64,000 bases of DNA from Campylobacter concisus (GCF_003048535.1 NZ_PIRQ01000003.1:124001-188000); one strand, 5' to 3'. Counted from the first letter of the stretch, positions 28,061 to 38,031 are shown. Program-made: numbers and translations. The notes: generated from the letters alone by a model not told the origin.

Positions 28061-28321
28061 TTTACCCTAAATTTATGCGATCTATCTCCTCCTCAAACCT
28101 ATTAAAAATTTTTAGAAAGTAACACAATAAACAATATTTGATAACTGGTTCAAGCACAAAAAGAAAAACTAGGAGCTAAGTGTAATAAGAAAATTTTATT
28201 AGTAACTAATATATTTGGCAATATCTAATATTTTGTTACTTACTAGAATAAATTTACAAATGTAACACTTGAGATTGGAATTTAGAAGAGAGATACTTTA
28301 AATTTAGTCATATCAAAAATA
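28061..28321 (+). other. AT-rich gap between two convergent terminators
   Basis: No coding frame with a ribosome site is visible. It contains an interrupted inverted repeat (AGTAAC at 28201-28206 with GTTACT at 28235-28240, and AATAT at 28208-28212 with ATATT at 28228-28232). It also has two copies of GTAACAC at 28119-28125 and 28262-28268. Since both flanking operons end at terminators, it is probably untranscribed spacer. Confidence 0.45.
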
Positions 28322-28363
28322 TCAAATAAAAAGACTAGCCTTGCAAGAAGCTTTGCAAGGCTA
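28322..28363 (-). terminator. Intrinsic terminator of pckA
   Basis: On the minus strand, 6 bases after the pckA stop, an 11-bp perfect stem (28353-28363 with 28336-28346) and a 6-base loop are followed by GTCTTTTTATTTG. Confidence 0.88.
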
Positions 28364-28369
28364 TACAAA

Positions 28370-29947
28370 TTAAGCTTTTGGACCAGCTTTAGCGTACTCA
28401 ACGCCCTCTTTTACATCTTCGTAACGTTTGAAATTTTCAACAAACATTTTAGCAAGTTTATCGCGTGAAGCGTTATACTCAGCCGGATTTGTCCATGTGT
28501 TTATTGGATTTAGCAGTTTTGTCTCGACACCATCAAGCTCTTTTGGGATAGCGAAGTTAAATTTATCAAAATTTTCAAATTCGCATTTTGTGATGCTGCC
28601 ATCAAGGATCGCATTTATGCAAGCACGAGTTGCTTTTATGCTCATACGCTTGCCAACGCCGTAAGCACCACCGCTCCAGCCTGTATTTACAAGATAGACA
28701 TTAACGCCGTGCTTATCGATCTTCTCGCCAAGCAATTTTGCATAGACAGTTGGGTGAAGTGGCATAAATGGCTCGCCAAAGCAAGCGCTAAAAGTAGCAA
28801 CAGGCTCAGTTATACCGCGCTCTGTGCCAGCAACTTTTGCTGTGTAGCCACTTAAGAAATAATACATCGCCTGCTCTTTTGTCAGCTTTGCAACTGGAGG
28901 AAGCACGCCAAAAGCGTCAGCACTTAAAAAGATGATGTTTTTTGGATGGCCAGCGCTTGAGCTTGGCTCGTAGTTGTCGATGTGATAGATCGGATAGCTC
29001 ACGCGTGTGTTTTCAGTCTTTGAGCCATCTTTGTAATCAACCACGCCCTTTTCGTCAGCCACGACGTTTTCAAGTAGCGCATCACGCCTAATCGCTGCGT
29101 AAATTTCTGGCTCGCTGCTTGGATCAAGGTTGATACATTTTGCGTAGCAACCGCCCTCAAAATTAAACACGCCATCATCGTCCCAGCCGTGCTCATCATC
29201 ACCTATTAACTTGCGTTTTGGATCAGTTGAAAGTGTCGTTTTACCAGTGCCAGATAGACCAAAAAATAGCGCCGTATCGCCCTTCTCGCCTACGTTTGCA
29301 GAGCAGTGCATGCTTAGTTTACCCTCAAGTGGCAACCAGTAGTTCATCATAGAAAAAATACCCTTTTTCATCTCGCCGCCGTACCATGTGCCGCCGATCA
29401 CTGCAACATTTTCTTCGACGTTAAAGATAACAAAGACATCTGAATTTAGTCCATCAGCCTTGTAGTCATCATTTTTTGTTTTACAAGCGTTATACACTAC
29501 AAAATCAGGCTCAAACTTAGCCAATTCTACGTCGCTTGGGCGGATAAACATATTTTTTACAAAGTGCGCTTGCCACGCTACTTCTGTGACAAAACGAACT
29601 GATTTTTTACTCTTTTTGCTAGCTCCACAAAATGCATCTTGGATAAAAATTTCTTTACCACTTAGTTGCTCTTTTGCTTTTTTAAGAAGCTTATCAAATA
29701 GCTCTTTTGTGATAGGCTGATTTATCTTGCCCCAAGCGATGTATTTTTGGCTTGGATCTTGCTTGACAAAGTACTTATCTTTTGGGCTTCTACCTGTAAA
29801 AATTCCAGTATCAACCATAAATGTGCCGTTACTTGAAACCCTACCCTCGTTATTTGCCTTTTCAAGCTCAAAAAGCTCGTCGTAACTTAGATTGTGATTT
29901 ATCTTTTTGATCTCTTTTAGACCTAGTTCGTCTAGTTTATTTATCAT
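28370..29947 (-). CDS. pckA: Phosphoenolpyruvate carboxykinase (ATP)
   Basis: A 525-residue ATP-type PEPCK that interconverts oxaloacetate and PEP. It has the ATP-binding P-loop [11 protein letters not shown], the DEHGWDDDG metal-site region, and substrate-binding RSPKDKY near the N-terminus. I start it at the ATG at 29947, which has AAAAGGAAATAAC just upstream; a longer frame from 29971 would add eight residues that include this ribosome site. It follows pycB on the same strand. Together they handle gluconeogenic and anaplerotic flow, which matters in bacteria that do not use glucose. Confidence 0.96.
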   Translation of the reverse strand: MINKLDELGLKEIKKINHNLSYDELFELEKANNEGRVSSNGTFMVDTGIFTGRSPKDKYFVKQDPSQKYIAWGKINQPITKELFDKLLKKAKEQLSGKEIFIQDAFCGASKKSKKSVRFVTEVAWQAHFVKNMFIRPSDVELAKFEPDFVVYNACKTKNDDYKADGLNSDVFVIFNVEENVAVIGGTWYGGEMKKGIFSMMNYWLPLEGKLSMHCSANVGEKGDTALFFGLSGTGKTTLSTDPKRKLIGDDEHGWDDDGVFNFEGGCYAKCINLDPSSEPEIYAAIRRDALLENVVADEKGVVDYKDGSKTENTRVSYPIYHIDNYEPSSSAGHPKNIIFLSADAFGVLPPVAKLTKEQAMYYFLSGYTAKVAGTERGITEPVATFSACFGEPFMPLHPTVYAKLLGEKIDKHGVNVYLVNTGWSGGAYGVGKRMSIKATRACINAILDGSITKCEFENFDKFNFAIPKELDGVETKLLNPINTWTNPAEYNASRDKLAKMFVENFKRYEDVKEGVEYAKAGPKA

Positions 29948-30050
29948 GTTATTTCCTTTTAAAATTTTCATTTTTTATAAATTCTGACCTAAAAGTCATC
30001 AAAATGTTAATCAAATTTCGCTTAACACTATCTTTTTAAAAGTGGCAAAT

Positions 30051-31853
30051 TTATTTAAATTTAGCTACTACTTGATTGTTCGCGACGCTTTGACCTTTGC
30101 TAACTTCAATAGAGCCTATCACACCATCTTTTGGGGCTTTGACCTCTATCTCCATCTTCATTGCTTCAAGCACGACTACAGCTTGCCCTTTTTTGACTTG
30201 ATCGCCTGGACTTACTAAAATTTTATGCACAGCGCCCGGCAAGCTAGCAACGATATCATTTGCTGTTGCGCCTGCTGCTGCACTTTTAGCATTTTTTACG
30301 CTCTTGCCTTCAACTTCGGTAATCGATTTAACTTGGATGCTATCGTTAAAGCCCTCGCTTACTTCGACATTGTAGCGGCTACCATTTACGACGACACTAT
30401 ATCTGCCACTTTGAGTTTGTCTGCCCTCGTTTGCTTTAGCATTTGGATCGATCTTTCTTACATTTACTTTAGCTTCACCTTTTAAAAATGCGATGCCTTT
30501 TTCTTTACAAGCTGCTGCTATAAAGACGTTTTCTTCAGTAACTTTGATCTTATTTTGTTTTAAAATTTCTTTTACATGAGCAAGCGACTTACTCTCATCT
30601 TTATCAGCTATATCAACTGCGTGTTTTGTAGTTGGTTTTAGCCCTAGTTGCTCGCTTGCAAGCTTGATGATCTCTTTATCAGGCGTAACTGGCGTCTTGC
30701 CAAAGTAGCCAAGCACCATTTTGCCATATCCCTCAGCAATCTTTTTCCACTTGCCAAACATCACATTATTAAAGGCTTGCTGGAAGTAAAACTGGCTAAC
30801 AGGGGTTACTGAAGTACCGTATCCACCCTTTTGCACGACCTCGCGCATAGCAAGGATGACCTCTGGGAATTTATCTAAGATGTTGTTATCTCTCATCATC
30901 TGGGTATTTGCAGTGAGCGCACCACCAGGCATAGGGGAAAATGGTATTAGAGGGCTTACTTGCACGGCTTCAGGTGGCAAGAAATACTCTTTTAAGCAAT
31001 CATTCAAAACGCTTTCGTATTTTAAAATTTTCTCCACATCAAGTCCGCCAAGATCATAATTTTTGCCTTTTACTGCGTGAAGCATGGTTAAGATATCTGG
31101 CTGACTTGTACCGCCACTTACTGGGCTTGCAGCTAGATCTATTCCATCAACGCCAGCTTCAAGCGCTGCAAGATAGCAAGCCACACTTACGCCTGCGGTT
31201 TCATGAGTGTGAAGTCTGATGTGAGTTTTTTCAGGTAGTAGCTTTCTAGCCATTTTTATGGTTTCATAGACCTTTTGCGGGCTACTTGTGCCACTTGCGT
31301 CTTTAAAGCAAACGCTGTGATAAGGGATGTTTGCGTCTAAAATTTCTCTTAAAATTTTCTCATAAAATTTAACATCATGAGCTCCCGCACAGCCACTAGG
31401 CAGATCCATCATCGTAACTACGACTTCGTGTTTTAGTCCGTGATGTGCAATCCTCTCGCCTGAATATTTTAAATTTTCAACGTCATTTAGTGCGTCAAAA
31501 TTTCTGATGGTGGTGGTTCCGTGTTTTTTGAAAAGCTTTGCGTGAAGGTCAATTAGCTCACGACTGCCGGTATCAAGTGTGACGGTATTTACGCCCCTAC
31601 TTAGGGTTTGAAGGTTTGCTTTTGGTCCTACGATGCTTCTAAATTTATCCATCATCGCAAAAGCGTCTTCATTTAGGTAAAAATAAAGGCTTTGAAATCT
31701 CGCTCCGCCACCAAATTCAAAATGCTCTATGCCAGCCTCTTTGGCCGCTTCAAGCGCAGGCAAAAAGTCATTCATAAGCACTCTAGCGCCATAAACTGAC
31801 TGAAAGCCATCTCTAAAGGTCGTATCCATAACATCGATAAATTTCTTCGCCAT
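30051..31853 (-). CDS. pycB: Pyruvate carboxylase subunit B (carboxyltransferase plus biotin carrier)
   Basis: A 600-residue protein with an N-terminal carboxyltransferase TIM barrel (DTTFRDGFQS near residue 10; HETAGVSVACYLAALEAG) and a C-terminal biotinyl domain with the carrier lysine in VLEAMKMEIEV. The matching biotin carboxylase (PycA) is not in the window. The oxaloacetate decarboxylase alpha subunit has the same layout, but the pckA neighbourhood favours pyruvate carboxylase. The start is the ATG at 31853, with GAGGTGGGTG upstream; an upstream frame extension of 14 residues is unlikely. Confidence 0.9.
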   Translation of the reverse strand: MAKKFIDVMDTTFRDGFQSVYGARVLMNDFLPALEAAKEAGIEHFEFGGGARFQSLYFYLNEDAFAMMDKFRSIVGPKANLQTLSRGVNTVTLDTGSRELIDLHAKLFKKHGTTTIRNFDALNDVENLKYSGERIAHHGLKHEVVVTMMDLPSGCAGAHDVKFYEKILREILDANIPYHSVCFKDASGTSSPQKVYETIKMARKLLPEKTHIRLHTHETAGVSVACYLAALEAGVDGIDLAASPVSGGTSQPDILTMLHAVKGKNYDLGGLDVEKILKYESVLNDCLKEYFLPPEAVQVSPLIPFSPMPGGALTANTQMMRDNNILDKFPEVILAMREVVQKGGYGTSVTPVSQFYFQQAFNNVMFGKWKKIAEGYGKMVLGYFGKTPVTPDKEIIKLASEQLGLKPTTKHAVDIADKDESKSLAHVKEILKQNKIKVTEENVFIAAACKEKGIAFLKGEAKVNVRKIDPNAKANEGRQTQSGRYSVVVNGSRYNVEVSEGFNDSIQVKSITEVEGKSVKNAKSAAAGATANDIVASLPGAVHKILVSPGDQVKKGQAVVVLEAMKMEIEVKAPKDGVIGSIEVSKGQSVANNQVVAKFK

Positions 31854-31897
31854 CACCCACCTCATTAATTTTATAAATTTATTTAAAGAATCCATAG

Positions 31898-31937
31898 AAA
31901 ATGGCTAAATTGGTTAGAAACTCAAATTAGCCATTTT
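31898..31937 (-). terminator. Candidate terminator downstream of the transport operon
   Basis: An 11-bp perfect stem (AAAATGGCTAA / TTAGCCATTTT) with an 18-base loop lies 39 bases past the dctM stop on the minus strand. The long loop and short T tract make it only moderately convincing. It separates the transport genes from pycB. Confidence 0.5.
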
Positions 31938-31975
31938 GCTTGTTCTTTGGTATTTTACAACCAAAAACTTTTATA

Positions 31976-33364
31976 TCATTTAAAAAGCGAGAGCAAGAAG
32001 TTTAATAATCCGCCGTGGCTCGCATCAAGCATTGGCTTTAATTCCATTAGAAAGACGCAGAAAAATACAAGTACAGCAAGCTGAATAAAAATATAAGGCA
32101 CAACACCTTTATAAATAGCAGTCGTTTTTATCTCAGCTGGTGCGACTGATCTTAGGAAAAATAAGCTAAAACCAAATGGCGGTGTTAGGAACGAAGTTTG
32201 CAAATTCATCGCAACTAAGATTGCTAGATAAATTGGATTTATACCAAGCTTTGCGGCTATTGGTACCAAGATAGGAAGCACAATATATGAAATTTCAACA
32301 AAGTCGATAAAAAAGCCAAGCACAAAGATGACAACCATACTAAAAATGATAAAGCCCCACTTCTCACCTGGTAAATTTGTCATAAATTTTTCAACAATCT
32401 CATCGCCACCAGTGTAACTAAATACCATAGAAAAGGCTGTCGCACCAACAAGTATGGCAAAGACAAGTGCTGTAGTTTTTACGCTTTCTGCCAATGCCTC
32501 TTTTATCATAGAAAATGAAAAAGTCCTATAAAAAATAGCTAAAATAATGGCTCCAACGCAGCCAAAAGCTGAACTTTCAGTTGGTGTAGCGATACCTGCA
32601 AATATAGAACCCAATACACAAATAACCAGCAAAAGTGGCGGAAAGATAGCGATTAGTGCTCTCATGATCTGCTTAAATTTACTAACACCGCTCTCATCTT
32701 TTACTACAGGTGCAGTATCTGGTTTCAAATAAGCAACAATCAAAATATAAATGATATAAACTGCTACTAGCGTAAGTCCTGGGATGATGGCTTGATGAAA
32801 AAGCTCACCAACTGGCACTGAAAATATATCACCCAAAATAATCAGCACGATAGAAGGTGGAATGATCTGTCCAAGCGTACCAGCGGCACATATAGTGCCA
32901 CAACCTAGCGCTTGGTCATATTTATACTTTAACATAACAGGCAAGCTTATAACGCCCATTGCAACGACACTTGCACCAACAACGCCGGTTGAAGCTGCAA
33001 GAAGTGCTCCAACCAAGATGGTGCTAATAGCAATGCCTCCGCGAATTTCTCCAAAAAGCATACCCATACTTTCAAGCAGCCTCTCGGCTAGTTTTGACTT
33101 TTGAAGAACAACGCCCATAAAGACAAAAAGTGGAACTGCTATGAAAATTCTACTCTCCATGATAGAGAAAATTCTATAAGGCATGAAGTTAAACATATCT
33201 TTAAAAACTTCGATACTTCCAAGTAGTCCATCTCCATCTCCAATGCTCTCAACAATACTGCCAATCATGCCAAATATCATCGAAACCGCACCAAAGGTAA
33301 AGGCTACTGGAAAGCCAATACCTAGCATCAAAAGTGCAGCTATAAACATTATCAAACCAGCCAT
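31976..33364 (-). CDS. dctM: TRAP transporter large membrane subunit (DctM-like)
   Basis: A 462-residue polytopic protein with about 12 to 13 hydrophobic segments and TRAP large-subunit landmarks: an IAVPLFVFMGVVL segment, GEIRGGIAISTILVGALLAA, TGVVGASVVAMG, AAGTLGQIIPPSI and LTPPFGFSLF. It carries an organic acid across the inner membrane with Na+ as the driving ion. It is slightly longer than typical DctM (about 425), mainly from an extra loop near residues 35-55. It overlaps the small subunit gene by one base. The substrate cannot be read from sequence, because no DctP gene is nearby. Confidence 0.9.
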   Translation of the reverse strand: MAGLIMFIAALLMLGIGFPVAFTFGAVSMIFGMIGSIVESIGDGDGLLGSIEVFKDMFNFMPYRIFSIMESRIFIAVPLFVFMGVVLQKSKLAERLLESMGMLFGEIRGGIAISTILVGALLAASTGVVGASVVAMGVISLPVMLKYKYDQALGCGTICAAGTLGQIIPPSIVLIILGDIFSVPVGELFHQAIIPGLTLVAVYIIYILIVAYLKPDTAPVVKDESGVSKFKQIMRALIAIFPPLLLVICVLGSIFAGIATPTESSAFGCVGAIILAIFYRTFSFSMIKEALAESVKTTALVFAILVGATAFSMVFSYTGGDEIVEKFMTNLPGEKWGFIIFSMVVIFVLGFFIDFVEISYIVLPILVPIAAKLGINPIYLAILVAMNLQTSFLTPPFGFSLFFLRSVAPAEIKTTAIYKGVVPYIFIQLAVLVFFCVFLMELKPMLDASHGGLLNFLLSLFK

Positions 33365-33879
33365 TATTGCCCCTTTTTGGTTTTTCTATAGAGATTTAAA
33401 TTTCTTATAAAAAAACCAATTGCAAAAAATATAAGTAGATAAAATGAAAAAGGAATAAGTGCCTTTATGATCCATCTGTGGGTAAGACCGCCCGGATCTG
33501 CACTAGCTTCAGCTGAAGTATAAGCATCACTCACAAATTCAAATGATAAATTTGAAACCAAAAGTGCAAATGGAATAATAAATACAAAAGTTCCTATCAT
33601 ATTCACAAGCGCTTTGTTCTTTGGTGAAAATTTAGCATAAAATATATCGACCCTGACGTGCGAATCCTCTTTTAACGCATAACTCATACCAAGCAAAAAT
33701 ATCACGGCAAAAAAATGCCACTCTAGCTCTTGAAATGCGACATTTCCATAAGAGAAAAAATATCTTGCCACAACGTTAAAAAAGACGTCTATTATCATCA
33801 AAGCCATAATAAACATGCAAATATAGCCGACTATATCGCCGACCTTATCAAAAAATTTCTCAACTTTTTGCATAACCAA
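33364..33879 (-). CDS. dctQ: TRAP transporter small membrane subunit (DctQ-like)
   Basis: A 171-residue four-helix membrane protein of the DctQ family: helices at about 13-36, 48-68, 90-112 and 138-160, with the conserved LEWHFFAVIFLLGMSYALKE-type region (Glu-Trp in helix 2) and HVRVDIFYAKF after it. It pairs with DctM. It lies 3 bases downstream of the SNF gene and shares one base with dctM, so the TRAP membrane pair is expressed from the SNF operon. Confidence 0.88.
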   Translation of the reverse strand: MVMQKVEKFFDKVGDIVGYICMFIMALMIIDVFFNVVARYFFSYGNVAFQELEWHFFAVIFLLGMSYALKEDSHVRVDIFYAKFSPKNKALVNMIGTFVFIIPFALLVSNLSFEFVSDAYTSAEASADPGGLTHRWIIKALIPFSFYLLIFFAIGFFIRNLNLYRKTKKGQ

Positions 33880-33882
33880 CCC

Positions 33883-35223
33883 TTAAAAAAACAATTTATT
33901 TATCATGATGATAAATACGCAAACTGGTGCCACATATCTTAATAAAAAATACCATGCACTAAATACAAAGTCGCTCATATATGGACTAAATAGCACATAA
34001 AGTGCCTCTCTTTTCATAAAATATCCAACAAATATCGCTCCACCAATACCACTAATTGGAAGCAGAACATTTGAAGCGGTAAAGTCAAGAAAATCAAAGA
34101 AATTTTTACCAAAGAGCATAAATTTGTCGCCAACATTTTCTATATTTGATAAAAGACATAAAAATCCTAAAACAAAAACACCAGCTCCAACTATACTAAG
34201 AGCTTTTATCCTGTTAATGCCATACTCTCTGATCAAGAAAAATACAAATGGCTCTACGATAGAGATTGCTGAAGTAATACCAGCAAAGATAAGCGCAGCA
34301 AAAAATGCTACAGCTAAAATTTGACCTATCACGCCAAGCTTAGCAAAGAGCGTTGGAAGCGAGATAAAGACAAGTCCTGGTCCTTGAGACGGCTCGGCAC
34401 CAAATTCAAATATAAATGTAAAGATAACAAGACCCATCATGATGGCTAAGACGATGTTTATAAAGACGATACTTAACGTAGAAGTGGCTAAATTTGTATC
34501 ATCACTTAGGCTAGCTGAATATGTAATGATCGCTGCCATACCAAGAGATAGTGTCCAAAAAGCAAGACCAAGAGCAAGCAAAAGCGAATTAAATGAAATT
34601 TTGCTAAAGTCAGGAACAAGCAAAAACTCAGCCGATTTTGTAAAGCCATTCATCGTCATAGAAAAGATAAGCATGATTAAAACCATAATAAATAGGCTTG
34701 GCATCATCCAAACATTTAGCTTTTCAATGCCACTTTTCACACCCTTTGAAAGGATAAAAAAGCAAGCTACAAATGCTATAACAAAATAAAGCGTCTGTTC
34801 GCCAAGACCATGCGTAAGAAGCTCGTTAAATATTACTTTTGAACTTTCTATATCGTTTGGAAGACCAGTAAAAGATAGTGTGAAATACTTAAAGACCCAG
34901 CCGATGATAACAATATAATAAGATGAGATTATAGCTGCGGTTACCATAGCTAAAATTCCAACCAGCTGCCATAAATTTTTATTTTTATTCGCCAACTTTC
35001 TAAAGGCATTTACACTATCGCTCTCACTAAGCTTGCCAATACTTAGCTCTGCCATAAAGATAGGTATGCCAACTAAAAACGTTATCAAAAGATATAAAAT
35101 AACAAATGCTGATCCACCATTTTCACCGACCATATATGGAAATTTCCACGCATTGCCAAGTCCAACAGCTGACCCTGCAACTGCTAAAACATAACCTATT
35201 TTAGAAAACTGTTCTTTTGCCAT
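33883..35223 (-). CDS. SNF-family Na+-dependent transporter (third in the cluster)
   Basis: A 446-residue LeuT-fold symporter with about 11 to 12 helices. The SNF signature GSAVGLGNAWKFPYMVGENG (helix 1, unwound Na+/substrate site) is at residues 15-34. Such bacterial proteins import amino acids or related amines with Na+. The start is the ATG at 35221-35223, which shares one base with the TAA of the preceding paralogue; a frame extension reaching 35292 lies wholly inside that gene and would destroy the usual N-terminus. Substrate unknown. Confidence 0.92.
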   Translation of the reverse strand: MAKEQFSKIGYVLAVAGSAVGLGNAWKFPYMVGENGGSAFVILYLLITFLVGIPIFMAELSIGKLSESDSVNAFRKLANKNKNLWQLVGILAMVTAAIISSYYIVIIGWVFKYFTLSFTGLPNDIESSKVIFNELLTHGLGEQTLYFVIAFVACFFILSKGVKSGIEKLNVWMMPSLFIMVLIMLIFSMTMNGFTKSAEFLLVPDFSKISFNSLLLALGLAFWTLSLGMAAIITYSASLSDDTNLATSTLSIVFINIVLAIMMGLVIFTFIFEFGAEPSQGPGLVFISLPTLFAKLGVIGQILAVAFFAALIFAGITSAISIVEPFVFFLIREYGINRIKALSIVGAGVFVLGFLCLLSNIENVGDKFMLFGKNFFDFLDFTASNVLLPISGIGGAIFVGYFMKREALYVLFSPYMSDFVFSAWYFLLRYVAPVCVFIIMINKLFF

Positions 35224-36554
35224 TATGCAATCTCCCTTACTAACACCACAAAAACTAGAACTGGTGCCACAAACCTTATTAAAAAATACCAAATTTTAAA
35301 AACAATCTCACCCATATAAGGCAAGAATAGTTCTTTTAAAAGCTCAAATTTCATAAAGTACCCAACAAAAATGGCAAATATAATGCCACCAAGTGGGAGC
35401 ATAATGTTTGAGCTAAGATAATCAAGCAAATCAAAAAAGCTCTTGCCAAAAAATGTAAGTGCTTCTTTAAAATCACCAATACCGCTTAACGCACATAAAA
35501 TTCCCAAAAGATAAACTACGGCACCGACAATAATAATTGATCTATTTCTACTAAGTCCCAAGCTTTTATTTAAGAAAAATATAAATGGCTCAACCATTGA
35601 AATAACCGAGGTGATGCCAGCAAAAAATAGCGATATAAAAAATGTAAATGCCAAGAAATTTCCAAGCGTACCGAGCTTTGCAAATAGTGTTGGTAATGAG
35701 ATAAATGCTAGTCCTGCACCCTTTGACGGCTCTGAGCCAAATTCAAATGTAAAAGTAAAAACAATAAGTCCGATAATCACACTAATAATAATATTTGCAA
35801 AGACAACATAAAGTGACGATGTAAATAAATTTGTGTCATCTCCAAGACTTGATGAATAAGTAAGTATACACCCTATGCCTATACACATCGTAAAAAAGGC
35901 AAGCCCAAGAGCGTTTAAGATAACGCCTTGATCGATCTTTGAAAAGTCTGGCACTAGTAAAAATTTAGCCGCCTCATCAAATCCATCCATACCAAAAGAG
36001 TAGCCAAGCATCAGTAAAAGCAGAATAAATAAAGCTGGTATAAGATAGACATTTATGCGTTCTATGCCACTTTTAACACCCTTTGTCAAGATAAAAAAGT
36101 AGGCAAAAAAGGCGATACTAAAATATAAAATTTGCTCCCATGCGCCATTTGAAGTAAAATTTACAAAAAGCGCTTCTGAGCTTGCCATATCTTTTGGAAG
36201 CTTACCAAGACTTAAGATAACGTATTTTAAAACCCAGCCGATAATGAGCGTATAAAAAGATGCGATGAATAGCCCTGTCACCATCACGACACCAGCAAAT
36301 TTCCAAGAATTTGCCCCCTTTGTAGCTAGACTCTTAAATGCCCCAACCGTATCAAGGCGTGAAATTTTGCCCATTGCCATCTCAGCAAAAAATATGCTAA
36401 GGCCAACAACAAAAGCAAAAAATAGATATATAAGAATAAATGCTGAACCGCCATTACTACCGACCATATATGGAAATTTCCATGCATTACCAAGGCCAAT
36501 AGCCGCTCCAATGATAGAAAGAACAAAACCAACTTTACTAAATCTATCCATCAT
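35223..36554 (-). CDS. SNF-family Na+-dependent transporter (second in the cluster)
   Basis: A 443-residue paralogue of its two neighbours with the helix 1 signature GAAIGLGNAWKFPYMVG near residue 16 and about 11 to 12 membrane helices. It starts at one of two adjacent ATG codons (36554 or 36551) in an ATGA overlap with the first paralogue, so the genes are translationally coupled. It shares the same order of helices and the LAFFTMCIGIG segment near helix 6-7 that differs from the other copies, so the substrate may differ. Na+/amino acid symport is by family. Confidence 0.92.
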   Translation of the reverse strand: MMDRFSKVGFVLSIIGAAIGLGNAWKFPYMVGSNGGSAFILIYLFFAFVVGLSIFFAEMAMGKISRLDTVGAFKSLATKGANSWKFAGVVMVTGLFIASFYTLIIGWVLKYVILSLGKLPKDMASSEALFVNFTSNGAWEQILYFSIAFFAYFFILTKGVKSGIERINVYLIPALFILLLLMLGYSFGMDGFDEAAKFLLVPDFSKIDQGVILNALGLAFFTMCIGIGCILTYSSSLGDDTNLFTSSLYVVFANIIISVIIGLIVFTFTFEFGSEPSKGAGLAFISLPTLFAKLGTLGNFLAFTFFISLFFAGITSVISMVEPFIFFLNKSLGLSRNRSIIIVGAVVYLLGILCALSGIGDFKEALTFFGKSFFDLLDYLSSNIMLPLGGIIFAIFVGYFMKFELLKELFLPYMGEIVFKIWYFLIRFVAPVLVFVVLVREIA

Positions 36555-37897
36555 TTACCTGCTATTTGATAGATCATGATGGCGCAAATTGCAATTGGCA
36601 CGATATATCTTAGAGTGAAGTACCAAATTTCAAAGAATACTTTTCCCATAAATTCGCCAAAGAGTAGATATAGGCTCTCTTTTTTAAGTTTATAGCCAAC
36701 AAAAAAACTAAAAATTATGGCACCTATTGGCATCATTATATTTGAAGTAAGAAAATCAAGTGCATCAAAGACTGGCTTACCAAAAATACTAAAGATATTA
36801 GCCGTCTGTGCATAATATGAAAAAATACAAAAAAGGCCTAAAATATAGACAAAAATTCCAATATAAACAAGAGCCATTTTGCGTGAAATTTCAAATTTTC
36901 TAACCAAATAATAAGCAAATGGTTCAATCATCGAAACAGCACTTGTAACACCAGCAAATAAAAGCGAAACAAAAAATGCGATGGCCATGACGTTGCCAAC
37001 GACGCCAAGCTTTGCAAAAAGCGTGACAAGTGAGATAAAAATAAGCCCTGGGCCACTTGCCGTGCTATCAGCTCCATAAGCAAATATAAATGTAAAGACC
37101 ACAAGTCCCATCATAATGCCTATTAAAATATTTATAAATATTATAGAAAGCGTTGATTTTATAAGATTTGTCTGCTCTGGTAAATTTGCAGCGTATGTTG
37201 GTATGACGCCAACACCCATAGATAGCGAGAAAAACGCAAGTCCAAGAGCCTGTAAAATCACATCTGGCGTGATCGCGCTAAAATTTGGTACAAATAAAAA
37301 TTTAGCCGCCTTCACAAAGCCATCACCCATGCTAATTGCATAAAAAAGTATACAAATAAGCAATATAAAAAGACCCGGCATCATCCAGATATTTAGCTTT
37401 TCAATGCCACTTTTCACACCTTTTGAAACAGCAAAAAATACCATTAAAAAAACTAAGCTAAAACAAACAATAGCACTACTTAAATCATTTGATAAAAGCG
37501 TATTAAACTGCGCTGCTGCTTCTTTAGTATCAGCCAAAAGTGGCGAAAAGCCAAGATAAATATACTTTAATATCCAGCCAATGACAACCATATAAAACGA
37601 AGCAATAAGTATCGCTCCTATCATAAAAAAGCCTGAAAAAGACCATATTTTTTTGTGTTTTGGAGCAAGTTTATAAATGGAGCTTACAACGTCACTCTCA
37701 CCAAGCTTACCAATGCTAAGCTCTGCTAAAAACGCTACAAAAGCGATAGCAAACGTGAGAAGTAAATATAAAATTATAAACGCTGAGCCGCCATTGTTTC
37801 CTACCATTGTTGGAAATTTCCATGCATTACCAAGTCCAACAGCCGATCCTGCCATCGCAAGAACAAAGCCTATTTTTGAAAATTTTTCATTTATCAT
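36551..37897 (-). CDS. SNF-family Na+-dependent transporter (first in the cluster)
   Basis: A 448-residue LeuT-fold symporter with helix 1 signature GSAVGLGNAWKFPTMVGNNG. It differs from the second and third copies at the Thr in FPTMVG, a position next to the ion/substrate site. It is the first gene of the five-gene transport operon; about 200 bases of upstream DNA separate it from the divergent atpE gene. The start is the ATG at 37897, followed by INEKFSKIGFVLAMAG. C. jejuni has two such genes at this locus, to my recollection; three are present here. Confidence 0.92.
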   Translation of the reverse strand: MINEKFSKIGFVLAMAGSAVGLGNAWKFPTMVGNNGGSAFIILYLLLTFAIAFVAFLAELSIGKLGESDVVSSIYKLAPKHKKIWSFSGFFMIGAILIASFYMVVIGWILKYIYLGFSPLLADTKEAAAQFNTLLSNDLSSAIVCFSLVFLMVFFAVSKGVKSGIEKLNIWMMPGLFILLICILFYAISMGDGFVKAAKFLFVPNFSAITPDVILQALGLAFFSLSMGVGVIPTYAANLPEQTNLIKSTLSIIFINILIGIMMGLVVFTFIFAYGADSTASGPGLIFISLVTLFAKLGVVGNVMAIAFFVSLLFAGVTSAVSMIEPFAYYLVRKFEISRKMALVYIGIFVYILGLFCIFSYYAQTANIFSIFGKPVFDALDFLTSNIMMPIGAIIFSFFVGYKLKKESLYLLFGEFMGKVFFEIWYFTLRYIVPIAICAIMIYQIAGK

Positions 37898-38031
37898 TGA
37901 TTACCTGAGATTAAGAATAAATTAATTTTTTCAAAGATAACATAAAAAAACTTTTATTTTTCTAAGCCAAGAATTTTTTATGGGCAATTTAAATTTTTAG
38001 TGTTTTTATTTGAAACAAAGTTTTGTTTTTG

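Noticed and set aside
29948-29971. An upstream start for pckA.
   Set aside because: The extra residues cover the ribosome site of the ATG at 29947.
35224-35292. A 23-residue N-terminal extension of the third SNF gene.
   Set aside because: It lies inside the end of the second SNF gene and would remove the usual MAKEQFSKIGYVL start, which fits the family better.
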